Assembly: GCA_946480845.1 (NCBI GenBank)
Contig: CAMLLJ010000045.1
Location: 1-14,383, forward strand
Reading direction: 5' to 3'
Source of the DNA: an uncultured Gemmatimonadota bacterium
GTDB lineage: Bacteria > Gemmatimonadota > Gemmatimonadetes > Gemmatimonadales > GWC2-71-9
Length of the DNA stretch: 14,383 nucleotides
Shown: in pieces, positions 1 to 7,445 of the stretch
Layout of the letters: the number at the start of each line of letters is the position of its first letter
How positions within the stretch are numbered: position 1 is the stretch's first letter
Made by a program: the position numbers and the translations under genes
The notes under the pieces: generated by a model
Databases searched by the model: none
Told to the model about the DNA's origin: nothing
What the model saw: the letters and a program-made list of their open reading frames with translations, nothing else

Positions 1-88
1 ATGCGCTCACCGTGGTGCTCCTGCCGCACCAGGTGCAGCGGGAGGCGTAGGCGGAAATCTGACCGCCGCAGCGCCAACAGTTGGCCAT
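1..88 (-). CDS. Zinc-ribbon protein, N-terminal part (runs off window)
   Basis: The first 29 codons of a minus-strand gene are visible before the window ends. They start at an ATG at 88-86, preceded by AGGA six bases upstream, a plausible ribosome binding site. The peptide has the pattern CWRC, ten residues, CTWC (Cys4, Cys7, Cys18, Cys21). This is the four-cysteine zinc-ribbon arrangement often found at the very N-terminus of small bacterial proteins or ahead of membrane or regulatory domains. The rest of the protein is outside the window, so its function cannot be given. It lies on the same strand as the operon to its right and 68 bases beyond the sulfatase remnant. The Kinase gene at 11281 begins with a similar ribbon, so this could be the start of a comparable multidomain protein, but that is only a guess. 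The cysteine spacing and the RBS are the whole case for calling it real. Confidence 0.5.
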   Translation of the reverse strand, partial: MANCWRCGGQISAYASRCTWCGRSTTVSA

Positions 89-156
89 TGGGATCCTGGG
101 GGTCCGGACCGGGAATTCGGCGTACGCCTAATCTGCTGCCGCCGAGGCGTGCCGCG

Positions 157-861
157 CTAGGCTTCAGCGTCCCGGCACGATGCCCTTGCCATGGCTTCCA
201 GCTCCTCCTGACCGGGAGGCACGCTGACCGGTCTCCGCTCAACACCGTCGAGAAAGGATTGCAGCCCCACCAGACAGGCAGTCACTGACACCGCGGCGCC
301 GCTTCGCTGATACGGCCATTTGATGATCAACGGCACGGTGGTCAACTGATGCTGGTCGGGATCGGACGTCCAGGCATGGTCTGACGTCAGTAACAGCATC
401 GTCTCGTCATACATCCCATTTTGCCTGAGAGCTCGCACAACCTCACCGACGATCTTGTCGAGATACTGCAGATGCACCGCGTACTTCTGTGGGGCAGGCT
501 CCATTCGCGAGCTGACACTGTCTCCCTGATATTCACCATTTGCCGAGAAGACGAACGGCGAGTGCGGCAGCGGGAAATGGACAAGGACCAGCTCACCGCT
601 CTGGAGCCCCGCCATAGCCTCGATTGCCCGTGACCGGATTCGGAGATTAAGGTCGTACCAATAGTGGTTGAACACATCGCTCTCGAGCGTCTGTCCTGCC
701 CATCGAGCAAGCGGATCCCCCAGCTGCGCGAGATTTCGAAGCAAGACCAGACCCATCTTTCCTGCGAGCGAACGACCTTTTGGCCAATGTGGCTCGACGA
801 CTACACTGGCGACAGTCTCGCCAACCAGTTCGCGATAAGGCAAGTAGTAGCCTATCACCTT
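157..861 (-). pseudogene. Remnant of a second sulfatase-like gene (3' half only)
   Basis: About 235 codons, ending at a TAG, match residues ~279-510 of the intact sulfatase-like protein encoded at 1127-2659, with roughly half the residues identical by eye. Shared blocks include YLPYRELVGE, LVHFxLPHxPFVFS, YDETML/FDETML, SDHxW and VPLxIKWP. The similarity begins abruptly near position 861. Everything before it in a full-length protein is missing: the membrane helices, the paired metal-binding aspartates and the presumed threonine nucleophile. The frame stays open upstream to an ATG at 957, but that stretch is glycosyltransferase DNA read in another frame, so a 266-residue ORF here is chimeric. 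The retained C-terminal metal ligands (SDH, HxxxxH) are not enough for catalysis. Hand counts give ~56% GC for 361-600 against ~70% in the intact paralogue. The absence of internal stops suggests that the truncation is recent or that the fragment is still translated. Confidence 0.8.
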
Positions 862-868
862 TGAGGTG

Positions 869-1114
869 TATCGGAGGATTGATTTCCACGAATCGCTGAT
901 AGATCGCGTCACCGGCGAGCACACGTTCGGCGAGGTACAGTTGCCAGGCGACATCATGATTCGGCATACCGCTTACATGCTGCGCGGCTGCCACCACGAT
1001 TAGGATTCCAAGAATCCCGGATGCTACGATGAGCGGAGAGCGCAAGGGGGCGTGCGGTATGGTCATCGATTCCCGGAATCTGGCGCTGCCGATCTGCGCC
1101 GCGCTACCCTTCAT
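869..1114 (-). pseudogene. 5' fragment of a third GT-C membrane glycosyltransferase
   Basis: The frame from the ATG at 1114 (or the internal ATG at 1066) encodes a membrane helix (around LIVASGILGILIVVAAA) followed by NHDVAWQLYLAERVLAGDAIY and VEINPP. These match the first periplasmic loop of PMT/GT39-like enzymes, which carry an acidic residue early in the loop and end in a conserved Pro-Pro motif before helix 2. Coding similarity stops after EINPPI, near position 869. From there the DNA belongs to the sulfatase remnant in a different frame, so the product would end in about 75 out-of-frame residues, with a stop at 647. A full family member has 450-600 residues; about 80 are left. The ATG at 1114 is only 12 bases past the stop of the intact sulfatase gene, with GAGGG upstream, so the fragment was probably the next gene of the same transcript. 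Confidence 0.7.
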
Positions 1115-1126
1115 CTGAACACACCC

Positions 1127-2659
1127 TCACCCGCACGTCTCCCCCGCCAGCGAGTCCATCGCCGCCGCCGAGAGCACGCCGGCCACGCCCGACTCGACCC
1201 GATCGAGCAGCGCCTGCAGCCCCACCAGACAGGTCCGCGCCGAAACCGTCACCCCCTCGCGCTGCCCCGGCCACTTGATCAGCAGCGGCACCACCGTGCG
1301 CTGCTCGCGCAGGCGCTTGTCCGGCTCGGAGACCCAGTTGTGGTCCGACATGATCACCAGCATCGTCTCGTCGAACATCCCGCGCTCCCGGAGCGCCGCC
1401 ACCATCTCGCCCGCCAGCCGGTCCACGTAGCGGATGTGCTCGTGATACTTGGGCAGCGAGCCCTCCATCCGCTCGACCACGCTGTCCGGCTGGTACGCGC
1501 CCTCGGCGGAGAAGACGAAGGGCGCGTGCGGCAGGCCGAAGTGCACCAGCAGGAAGGTCCCCGGCTCGAGCGCGGCCAGCGACTGCATCGCCCGCGCCCG
1601 GATCCGCCGGTTCATCACGTACCAGTGGCGGTTGTAGGCGCGCTCGTCGAACCACCGCCCCACCCGGCGCGAGACCGGCTCGCCCATCGCCTCCATGCTC
1701 CGGGCCACCGCGAACGCCATCTTCGCCGGCAGCGACTCGCCCTTGGGCACGTGCGGCTCGCTCCGCACCTCGGGCACCGCCTCCCCCACCAGCTCCCGGT
1801 ACGGCAGGTAGAACCCGATCAGCCGCGGCTCGTAGCCCGCGCGCGACGCCTCGGTGAAGAGCCGCGGCTCCGGCGCCCGGGCCGCCGTGGGCCCGTCGCC
1901 CACCCACCAGTCGTGCTCGGGCAGCTCCGCCAGCGTGGGGGCCTGCGCCTCCGCGATCAGCTCGGGGATGGACTCGATCGTGTGCGGCCCCGGCGACCGC
2001 GCCTCGGTGAACAGGAACGACGTCGCCGAGAGCGCCCGCAGGTTGGGCAGCGACTCGAGGAATGCGCCGCCCCGGCTGGAGCGGAACCACGACCAGTCGT
2101 CGAAGATGACCAGCACGATCGGCGAGCGCGGCGTGGCGGACGGCGCGGCCGCGGCTGCCGTCCGCACCAGCGGCCGGACGTCCACCGGCGGCGCCAGCAG
2201 GAGCTGGCCCAGCAGGATCAGCCCGAGCGGGCTGAACAGCAGCGCCGCATTCACCGCCACGCGCCAGGTCTTCCGCTCGGCCAGGACGAGCGCGGCAGCG
2301 ACTGCGGCCAGCGCCACCGCCGGCACGCCCCAGCGGAGCCAGGTCGCCGGCTTGTCCTCGAGCCGCACCACGAAGCCGAGTGCCGCGTCGGCGAGCAGCA
2401 GCACGAAGAGCCAGCGGAGGACGCGCCGCGCCGTGGGTCCGCCCCGCAATTGTGCCCAGCGCGCGAGCCCGAAGGCCGCGCCCGTCGCCAGCAGCACCAC
2501 CGCCGCCAGCGCCACGGCGTCGCTCCGCTGCCAGTGCGAGTAGAAGCGGTTGGCCGGGTCGGCCGAGGCGGCGATCTGCGAGGCGAAGAGGAGTGACGCC
2601 GCCGAGAAGCAGACGGCGAGCAGCCGGAAGGGCGAGAGCCCGCGCGCGCCCCCGGTCAC
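1127..2659 (-). CDS. Membrane-anchored sulfatase-like hydrolase/transferase (alkaline phosphatase superfamily)
   Basis: This 510-residue protein has about four membrane helices (residues ~11-31, 47-66, 81-99, 110-127, perhaps another at 135-156), then a periplasmic catalytic domain. That layout resembles phosphoethanolamine or phosphoglycerol transferases and related sulfatase-like enzymes. Visible catalytic features are an Asp pair (IFDD, 187-188), a candidate nucleophile Thr227 in GPHTIESIP, HFGLPH (His373, His378) and SDHN (438-441). These fit the two-metal site of the superfamily. The candidate nucleophile is a Thr, not the Cys/Ser of a CxPxR sulfatase motif, which argues for a phospho-group transferase or hydrolase over a true sulfatase. 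The start is taken as the GTG at 2659-2657, which overlaps the methyltransferase stop by 4 bp (GTGA). An open frame continues to 3268, but its upstream part is an Arg/Pro/Gly-rich shadow of the methyltransferase. It is the last intact gene of the operon. Substrate unknown. Confidence 0.85.
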   Translation of the reverse strand: MTGGARGLSPFRLLAVCFSAASLLFASQIAASADPANRFYSHWQRSDAVALAAVVLLATGAAFGLARWAQLRGGPTARRVLRWLFVLLLADAALGFVVRLEDKPATWLRWGVPAVALAAVAAALVLAERKTWRVAVNAALLFSPLGLILLGQLLLAPPVDVRPLVRTAAAAAPSATPRSPIVLVIFDDWSWFRSSRGGAFLESLPNLRALSATSFLFTEARSPGPHTIESIPELIAEAQAPTLAELPEHDWWVGDGPTAARAPEPRLFTEASRAGYEPRLIGFYLPYRELVGEAVPEVRSEPHVPKGESLPAKMAFAVARSMEAMGEPVSRRVGRWFDERAYNRHWYVMNRRIRARAMQSLAALEPGTFLLVHFGLPHAPFVFSAEGAYQPDSVVERMEGSLPKYHEHIRYVDRLAGEMVAALRERGMFDETMLVIMSDHNWVSEPDKRLREQRTVVPLLIKWPGQREGVTVSARTCLVGLQALLDRVESGVAGVLSAAAMDSLAGETCG

Positions 2660-4080
2660 CGGCGCCGGAGGTGCAGGAGCACGCGCTCCGTGCCGTCGAC
2701 CGGCGCTTCCGCCACCAGCGTGAACCGCTCCTGGAAGAGCATCCGGCAGCGGTCCACCGACACCGTCTCGGTGAGCTCGCGCCGCACCGCCATCAGCCGC
2801 TCGAACATGTGGTCGGTGCGCGGCACCACCTCGAGGATGAGGTGGTCGGTGGTGAGGTCGGCGAGCAGGTCGCGCACCGCCGCCAGGGTGAGCCCCGCCG
2901 AGACGACGAGGTGGTGCATCACGGCGAGGGCCAGGACGCAGTCGGCGCGGATCCGCTCGCTGAACCCGGGCCGCTCCCGGTTCCGGTAGCCCATGGACGG
3001 GCTCGGGTTGGCCACGTCCACCACCAGCGGCACGATCGCGGCGGGCTTCGCGCGGAGCCGGCGGTAGAGCATCTCCACCGCGTCGTGGTCGCCGTCCACG
3101 GCCACGACACTCGCGCCCAGCCCGGCGGCGAGGTAGCTGTACTCGCCGGTGTTGCAGCCCACGTCGAGCACCCGCGCCGGGTGCGCCGCCGCCAGCATGC
3201 GGCCGACGATCTCCCGCTTCCTCCCCTCGGCGCCGGAATAGCTCTCGGAGGGCTGGTACCCCGCCCACACCCCGCCGGGCCGGTAGCCCTCGGCGAGCCG
3301 CGCCACCTTGCGGCGGATGCGGCGGAGGTTGATGCCCTGCGCAGTCGCGTCCATGCGCTTCGGGTCAGGCCGGGCCGGGGCGGGCGCGGCGCTGCCCGCG
3401 GCGCTGGGCCGCCCCGACATCAGGGCCGGGAGCGTCACGTCGAGCAGGAGCCGCGGATGCCAGCGCGACACCGGGCCCCAGGCGCCGGCCACCTGCCGCT
3501 CGCTCCGCCCGTCCGGCGCGCCGAGGAAGTAGGAGCGCAGGTCCCAGCCGCGGTGGCGGAGCAGGAGGAGGGGAAAGGTGAACATCCGGTGGAACTGCCC
3601 CAGCGCGAACCAGGCGTCGAGGCGCGGCGCCCGCTCGAAGGAGGCGAGGTCGATGAAGAGCGGCCGCCCGGCGTCGAACTGCACGTTGTAGGCGGTGCCG
3701 TCCTTGAGGGCGCAGCCCTGCTCGATGAGCCGGAGCTGGAGGTCGAGGGTGAGGAGGCCGGCGTCGGCCAGCATGGACGCCGACCACTCGTAGGGGAAGC
3801 TGATGGTGTCGAGCCGCTCGTGGCGGAGGAACCGGTGGTAGCCGGAGTGGTCGGCCGAGAGCGACAACGCCTCCGCATCGGGCACGAATGCGGTGCCGGG
3901 GATGCGCCGCTCGGCCACGAGGGTGCCGAGCAGCCCGCTCTCCTCCAGCTGGCGGATCACCCCGGCGCAGTCCTCGTCCACCGCCCGGTACACCGCCCCG
4001 TCCCGCTCGAAGACGTACCCCGACGGGTCGCGCAGCGACCCCGCGAGGCGGAGCGCGAACGGGCGCTCGCCCGCGGTCAC
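2656..4080 (-). CDS. Two-part class I SAM-dependent methyltransferase with kinase-like N-terminal motifs
   Basis: This 474-residue cytoplasmic protein has two halves. The C-terminal half (~285-474) is a class I methyltransferase: VLDVGCNTGEYS (304-315) is motif I, VAVDGD (326-331) carries the acidic residue that usually binds the SAM ribose, and LALAVMHHL (383-391) is a typical motif IV region. The N-terminal half (~1-220) has LKDGTAYNVQF (125-135) and LFIDLASFE (141-149), as in long methyltransferases annotated near surface-glycan genes (NoeA-like). The two segments recall the catalytic loop (Asp...Asn) and metal-binding Asp of the protein-kinase fold. A Pro/Ala-rich linker (~223-240) joins the halves. 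The start is the GTG at 4080-4078, which overlaps the preceding small gene by 4 bp (GTGA). The frame is open further upstream, but that sequence is a shadow of the glycosyltransferase. Its place between the small membrane protein and the sulfatase-like enzyme suggests it methylates a glycan or lipid intermediate. The acceptor is unknown. Confidence 0.85.
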   Translation of the reverse strand: MTAGERPFALRLAGSLRDPSGYVFERDGAVYRAVDEDCAGVIRQLEESGLLGTLVAERRIPGTAFVPDAEALSLSADHSGYHRFLRHERLDTISFPYEWSASMLADAGLLTLDLQLRLIEQGCALKDGTAYNVQFDAGRPLFIDLASFERAPRLDAWFALGQFHRMFTFPLLLLRHRGWDLRSYFLGAPDGRSERQVAGAWGPVSRWHPRLLLDVTLPALMSGRPSAAGSAAPAPARPDPKRMDATAQGINLRRIRRKVARLAEGYRPGGVWAGYQPSESYSGAEGRKREIVGRMLAAAHPARVLDVGCNTGEYSYLAAGLGASVVAVDGDHDAVEMLYRRLRAKPAAIVPLVVDVANPSPSMGYRNRERPGFSERIRADCVLALAVMHHLVVSAGLTLAAVRDLLADLTTDHLILEVVPRTDHMFERLMAVRRELTETVSVDRCRMLFQERFTLVAEAPVDGTERVLLHLRRR

Positions 4081-4226
4081 TTGCCGGCGGCGTCCGGCGG
4101 TGTCTTGCGGCGCCCGAGCCCGAACCAGCCGCCGATGGTGCGCCGGAAGAACGCCACCCCGCCCACGAAGGCGGCGATGACGGCCTGGAGGATCAGCGTC
4201 CCGGCGCCGGGATCGATGTATGCCAT
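4077..4226 (-). CDS. 49-residue membrane protein of the 'YIDPG' type
   Basis: This short gene starts at an ATG (4226-4224) with GGAGGG five bases upstream and ends at a TGA that overlaps the GTG of the methyltransferase. The peptide begins MAYIDPGAGTLILQ, has one hydrophobic helix (about residues 10-27, LILQAVIAAFVGGVAFF) and finishes with a basic, soluble tail (RRT, then GRRKTPPDAAGK). Small proteins opening with YIDPGxGxxxLQ occur in polysaccharide and glycan loci of many bacteria, often beside methyltransferase or sulfatase-like genes; I know of no assigned function. The topology suggests a short anchor with a cytoplasmic C-terminus. Its first 34 bases lie inside the 3' end of the upstream glycosyltransferase, so it depends on its own strong RBS or on re-initiation. 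A partner or scaffold role for the methyltransferase or sulfatase-like enzyme is inference from gene order. Confidence 0.85.
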   Translation of the reverse strand: MAYIDPGAGTLILQAVIAAFVGGVAFFRRTIGGWFGLGRRKTPPDAAGK

Positions 4227-5821
4227 GATGTCCCTCCTTCGGGGAACTGGTACCGGTAGACCAGCGCTCGCCGGCGCTCGATCGTCTGCCTGCGCACCCC
4301 GCCCTGCCGCTCGATCTCCGGGAGCAGGTGGAGCTGGGACTGGTCCACGTCGTGGATGAACAGCACCCAGGCGTCCGGCGCCGCGGCCTCGCGGATGCGC
4401 CGCGCCTCCTGCTCGGCCCAGCCCGGGGCGGGCCGCTGGCCGGCCACGCCGACGCCGTAGCGCCAGCGCATGCCGGTGGGGCGGCCGACCAGCTCGAGGC
4501 GGCCGGGCCCGATGCGCGCCCGGTCCGGGGAGCGCCAGTCGGTACTGTAGAACTCATACACCGGCACGCCGCGGGCGTATACGTACACCGGCGCCGCGCT
4601 GGTATCGGTCCGGATCGCCTCGATGACCTCGCGCGCCCCGGTCCAGCGGACCGACGACACCGAGCGCTGCCCGCCCGGGTCGAGCCCCACCGCCCCGAAC
4701 GCCGCGGCCAGTGCCACCACCCCGGCCTCCGGCGCGCGCGGCGCCAGCACCTGCGCGGCGCTCACCATCCCAGCGCCCACCAGCAGCAGCAGCGGCGGCA
4801 CCAGGAAGAGCACCAGCCGCGTCGCCACCGGGTAGAGGTCGGCGAGCGAGGCGCCCGCCGCCACCAGCACCGGGGCCGCGACGATCCAGGCGGCGGCACT
4901 CCGGTGCGTGCGCCGGACCCGCTCGAACCCCGCCACCGCGAGCCCCGCCACCACCAGCGCCAGCCCCGCCAGCAGCGCCAGCTCGACCCGGGGGCGGAGC
5001 GCGCTCGACGGCGCGGCCACGAAGAGGCTCCACACCACCTCGCTCGATTCCTTGAGCGACCGCGCCAGCGCCCGCGCCGAGGCGACGGAGAGGAAGGCGC
5101 CGTCCCAGTAGTCGCGCATGTAGGGGCTCTCGCTTGCCTGCCGGTACACCACGAGCCAGGCGCCTGCGAACGAGGCGAGCCACGCCGCCCCCGCGACGGC
5201 GGCCTGGACCAGCCGCGGGCGGCTCCGCGCGCGGAGCGCCGTCGCCACGAGGACCGCTCCCAGCGCGCCCAGCACCAGCACCGCCGGCGCCGAGCACCAG
5301 ACGGCGGCCGCGCCGGCCAGGGCGAGCGCGGCGGTGGAGCGTGCATCGGCCTTCCGCCCCAGCGCGGCGGCCGCGGCCCAGAGCAGCAGGGCGGTCACCA
5401 GGGCGTCGGAGGCATACGGCTTGGCCTCCGCCGAGTAATACACCAGGGCCGGGGAGAGCGCAGTGAGCGCCAGCACGGCCAGCCCAGCGCGCCGCCCGGC
5501 GAGCCGCCGGCCCAGGCCCCAGATGACGAATAGGAGGGCGCACCCCGCCAGGAGCGCCACCAGCCGGAGGCTCAGCTCGCTCACGCCGAAGAGCCCCGTC
5601 GCCGCGCGCGCGGCCCAGAGGTAGCCGAGCGGGGCGGTCTGGTGGAAGTCGAGCGGCTGGGCCAGCTCGGCGAAGGAGCGGGTGGCGATGTTGAGGGAGA
5701 GGGTGGCCTCGTCGGTCCAGAGCGGGCGCCCGCTGAAATAGCTGCGCAGGCGGAGCGCGATGCCCAGCAGGATGAGTCCCGCCGGCAGCGCCCGCGCGAG
5801 CCGGTCCTTCCTACCGGCCAC
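4193..5821 (-). CDS. GT-C membrane glycosyltransferase (PMT/GT39-like), operon copy 2
   Basis: This 542-residue integral membrane protein has a first helix at ~13-25 followed by a loop with PLWTDEATLSL (Asp37-Glu38), then DFHQTAPLGYLW (59-69). An acidic pair in the first external loop followed by a His/Thr-Pro motif is the hallmark of polyprenyl-phosphate-sugar-using GT-C enzymes (ArnT, PMT and GT39-like). Further on come about ten hydrophobic segments to ~residue 390, SPALVYYSAEAKPYASDAL (a usual second-loop region) and a soluble C-terminal domain (~400-542). The enzyme would move a sugar from a lipid-phosphate donor to an acceptor on the outer face of the inner membrane. The start is a GTG (5821-5819), which overlaps the upstream glycosyltransferase by 11 bp. 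The 3' end overlaps the small YIDPG gene by 34 bp. Sugar and acceptor are unknown; the general class is well supported. Confidence 0.88.
   Translation of the reverse strand: MAGRKDRLARALPAGLILLGIALRLRSYFSGRPLWTDEATLSLNIATRSFAELAQPLDFHQTAPLGYLWAARAATGLFGVSELSLRLVALLAGCALLFVIWGLGRRLAGRRAGLAVLALTALSPALVYYSAEAKPYASDALVTALLLWAAAAALGRKADARSTAALALAGAAAVWCSAPAVLVLGALGAVLVATALRARSRPRLVQAAVAGAAWLASFAGAWLVVYRQASESPYMRDYWDGAFLSVASARALARSLKESSEVVWSLFVAAPSSALRPRVELALLAGLALVVAGLAVAGFERVRRTHRSAAAWIVAAPVLVAAGASLADLYPVATRLVLFLVPPLLLLVGAGMVSAAQVLAPRAPEAGVVALAAAFGAVGLDPGGQRSVSSVRWTGAREVIEAIRTDTSAAPVYVYARGVPVYEFYSTDWRSPDRARIGPGRLELVGRPTGMRWRYGVGVAGQRPAPGWAEQEARRIREAAAPDAWVLFIHDVDQSQLHLLPEIERQGGVRRQTIERRRALVYRYQFPEGGTSWHTSIPAPGR
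4232..4237 (-). promoter_or_regulatory. Ribosome binding site of the small YIDPG gene
   Basis: GGAGGG on the minus strand, five bases before the ATG at 4226-4224. It is the best Shine-Dalgarno match in the operon. It sits inside the coding sequence of the upstream glycosyltransferase, so the last codons of that gene also serve as a translation start signal. It fixes the start of the 49-residue gene. Confidence 0.75.
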
Positions 5822-7388
5822 TGAAGAGCCGGGCCCGGAGGATCTCGCGCCCGCGCCGCGGGTCGGGCGCGACCGCCAGCGTATCGGGTGGGCCGTACAC
5901 CGACTCGAGGTGGCGGCTCACCTGCGCTGCGCGGATGAGGTCGGCGCCGCCGAACCGCGCGTAGGTGGGATCCGTCAGCAGCTCCACGTCCGGCACGTCG
6001 CGCTCCGCCCAGCGCGATTCCTGGATGAGCCAGATCCGGCCGCCGCGGGCGTGGATCGCCGAGATCGTGTCCCGCACCGCGGCCAGCGCGGCGGGGTCGG
6101 CGATGCGCCCGAAGGGGGAGTTCCACTCGGGCATCTCGATCCGGCGCAGGTTGGGGAACACGATCTGCCGGTTGGGCGCGGTGAAGTAGTAGTTGAATGA
6201 CGACGCGATCCATTCCGGCGCGATGACGACCACGTCGTCGGGCCGCGCCTGGGCCGTCACGGCCGCCGCCAGCTCGGCGGCGTTGCTCTTGACCCAGGTG
6301 GCGTGCCGCGTGGCACTGGCACCCAACAGGCCGAGCGCGACCCCGGCACCGGTCGCGGCCAGTGCCGGATGCCAGTCCCGCGCGAGCACCACCAGACCGT
6401 GTCCGAGCAGCAGCGCCGCGAACGGCACCAGCGAGCTGATGGCCTGCGGCACCAGGACGTCGGTGCGGGAGGCCATCACCGCCCCGAAGACGCCGACCAG
6501 CAGGAACACCGGCGTGATCAGCGCGAACGCCCGCATGCTCGAAGGGCCGCCGGACGCGTCACGCGAGGCGCGCGGCCTGAGCAGCACCGCGCCGATGAGG
6601 CCTAGCGCCAGGAGGAGCGCGAGCCGCCGCTGCGGCGAGCCGATGGCGTAGTCGGTGACCTGGTACAGGCTCCGGAGCAGGCCCGGCTGGGCCGGCGAGT
6701 GGCCCGCATGCTCGAGCTGGGCGAGGAAGGCCGGGAGCCAGGGCAGGTACCCGATGCCGATCGCGATCCAGGCGCCGACGATGCGCAGGACGTCCCGGCG
6801 CGCCGGCCGCGTGTAGCGGACGGCGGTGACGGCGAGCCCCAGGATGCCCTGGCACCCGAGGATGAGCCAGCCCCAGTTGTGGGTGTAGAGCATGGCCAGG
6901 GTGAGCATGACGTACGCCACCCAGGCGCTCCGCCCCGCGCCGTCGGCCAGCCGCCACAGGAAGAAGCACGACGCGAGCGCGACCAGCGCGAACAGCGAAT
7001 AGGGACGGAGCTGCGGCGAGTGGAAGACCAGCACCGGGTGGATGGCGACGATCCACGCCGCGATCGCTCCCGCCGCGGGCGAGAAGGCCCGCGCGCCGAC
7101 CAGGTAGACCACCGGGATCAGGGCCACGGCGGTGGCGATCGGCACCACGGCGAGCGCGGCGTCCGAGGGCCCCGCGATTGCCGCCCACCCCCGCACCAGG
7201 AGGTAGAAGAGCGGTGTGTGCCACTCGTGATGGTGGAGGAAATCGAGCATGCCGCCGATGGTCGGGATGCGGGTGACGAAGACCAGCATCGCCTCGTCGC
7301 GCCAGAGCGTGCCGTTCCCGGTGGACAGCACGCGCAACACGGCCCCGACGACCGTGGCCGCGAGGACTCCATAGCGATAGCGCTTCAT
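5811..7388 (-). CDS. GT-C membrane glycosyltransferase (PMT/GT39-like), operon copy 1
   Basis: This 525-residue protein begins MKRYRYG, followed by a membrane helix and GNGTLWRDEAMLVF (Asp31-Glu32), then HHHEWHTPLFYLLVRGW (52-68). It has the same acidic pair and TPLFY motif as other lipid-linked-sugar-dependent GT-C enzymes. HSPQLRPYSLFAL lies in the second conserved loop, and about ten helices precede a soluble C-terminal domain (~370-525). It differs clearly from the second glycosyltransferase of the operon, so the two probably add different sugars or act on different acceptors. I chose the ATG at 7388-7386. The open frame extends to 7451, but that stretch comes from a G-rich low-complexity tract and lacks helix-like sequence. 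The RBS at this start is weak. It is the first gene of the minus-strand operon and overlaps the next by 11 bp. Confidence 0.87.
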   Translation of the reverse strand: MKRYRYGVLAATVVGAVLRVLSTGNGTLWRDEAMLVFVTRIPTIGGMLDFLHHHEWHTPLFYLLVRGWAAIAGPSDAALAVVPIATAVALIPVVYLVGARAFSPAAGAIAAWIVAIHPVLVFHSPQLRPYSLFALVALASCFFLWRLADGAGRSAWVAYVMLTLAMLYTHNWGWLILGCQGILGLAVTAVRYTRPARRDVLRIVGAWIAIGIGYLPWLPAFLAQLEHAGHSPAQPGLLRSLYQVTDYAIGSPQRRLALLLALGLIGAVLLRPRASRDASGGPSSMRAFALITPVFLLVGVFGAVMASRTDVLVPQAISSLVPFAALLLGHGLVVLARDWHPALAATGAGVALGLLGASATRHATWVKSNAAELAAAVTAQARPDDVVVIAPEWIASSFNYYFTAPNRQIVFPNLRRIEMPEWNSPFGRIADPAALAAVRDTISAIHARGGRIWLIQESRWAERDVPDVELLTDPTYARFGGADLIRAAQVSRHLESVYGPPDTLAVAPDPRRGREILRARLFSGR

Positions 7389-7445
7389 GGCCAGACAACT
7401 TGCGGCTCCAAATTCGGGAGCGCCAGCACCCTGCAACAACCTGCA

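Noticed and set aside
2660..3268. A longer sulfatase with a 203-residue N-terminal extension
   Set aside because: The extension is out of frame inside the methyltransferase gene, is Arg/Gly/Pro-rich, and the GTG at 2659 gives a 4-bp overlap and a proper membrane-helix start.
1052..4359. Two long plus-strand open frames (1052-2596 and 2380-4359) opposite the methyltransferase and sulfatase genes
   Set aside because: Both give low-complexity Arg/His/Pro-rich peptides and mirror genuine minus-strand genes that have motifs and overlapping starts.
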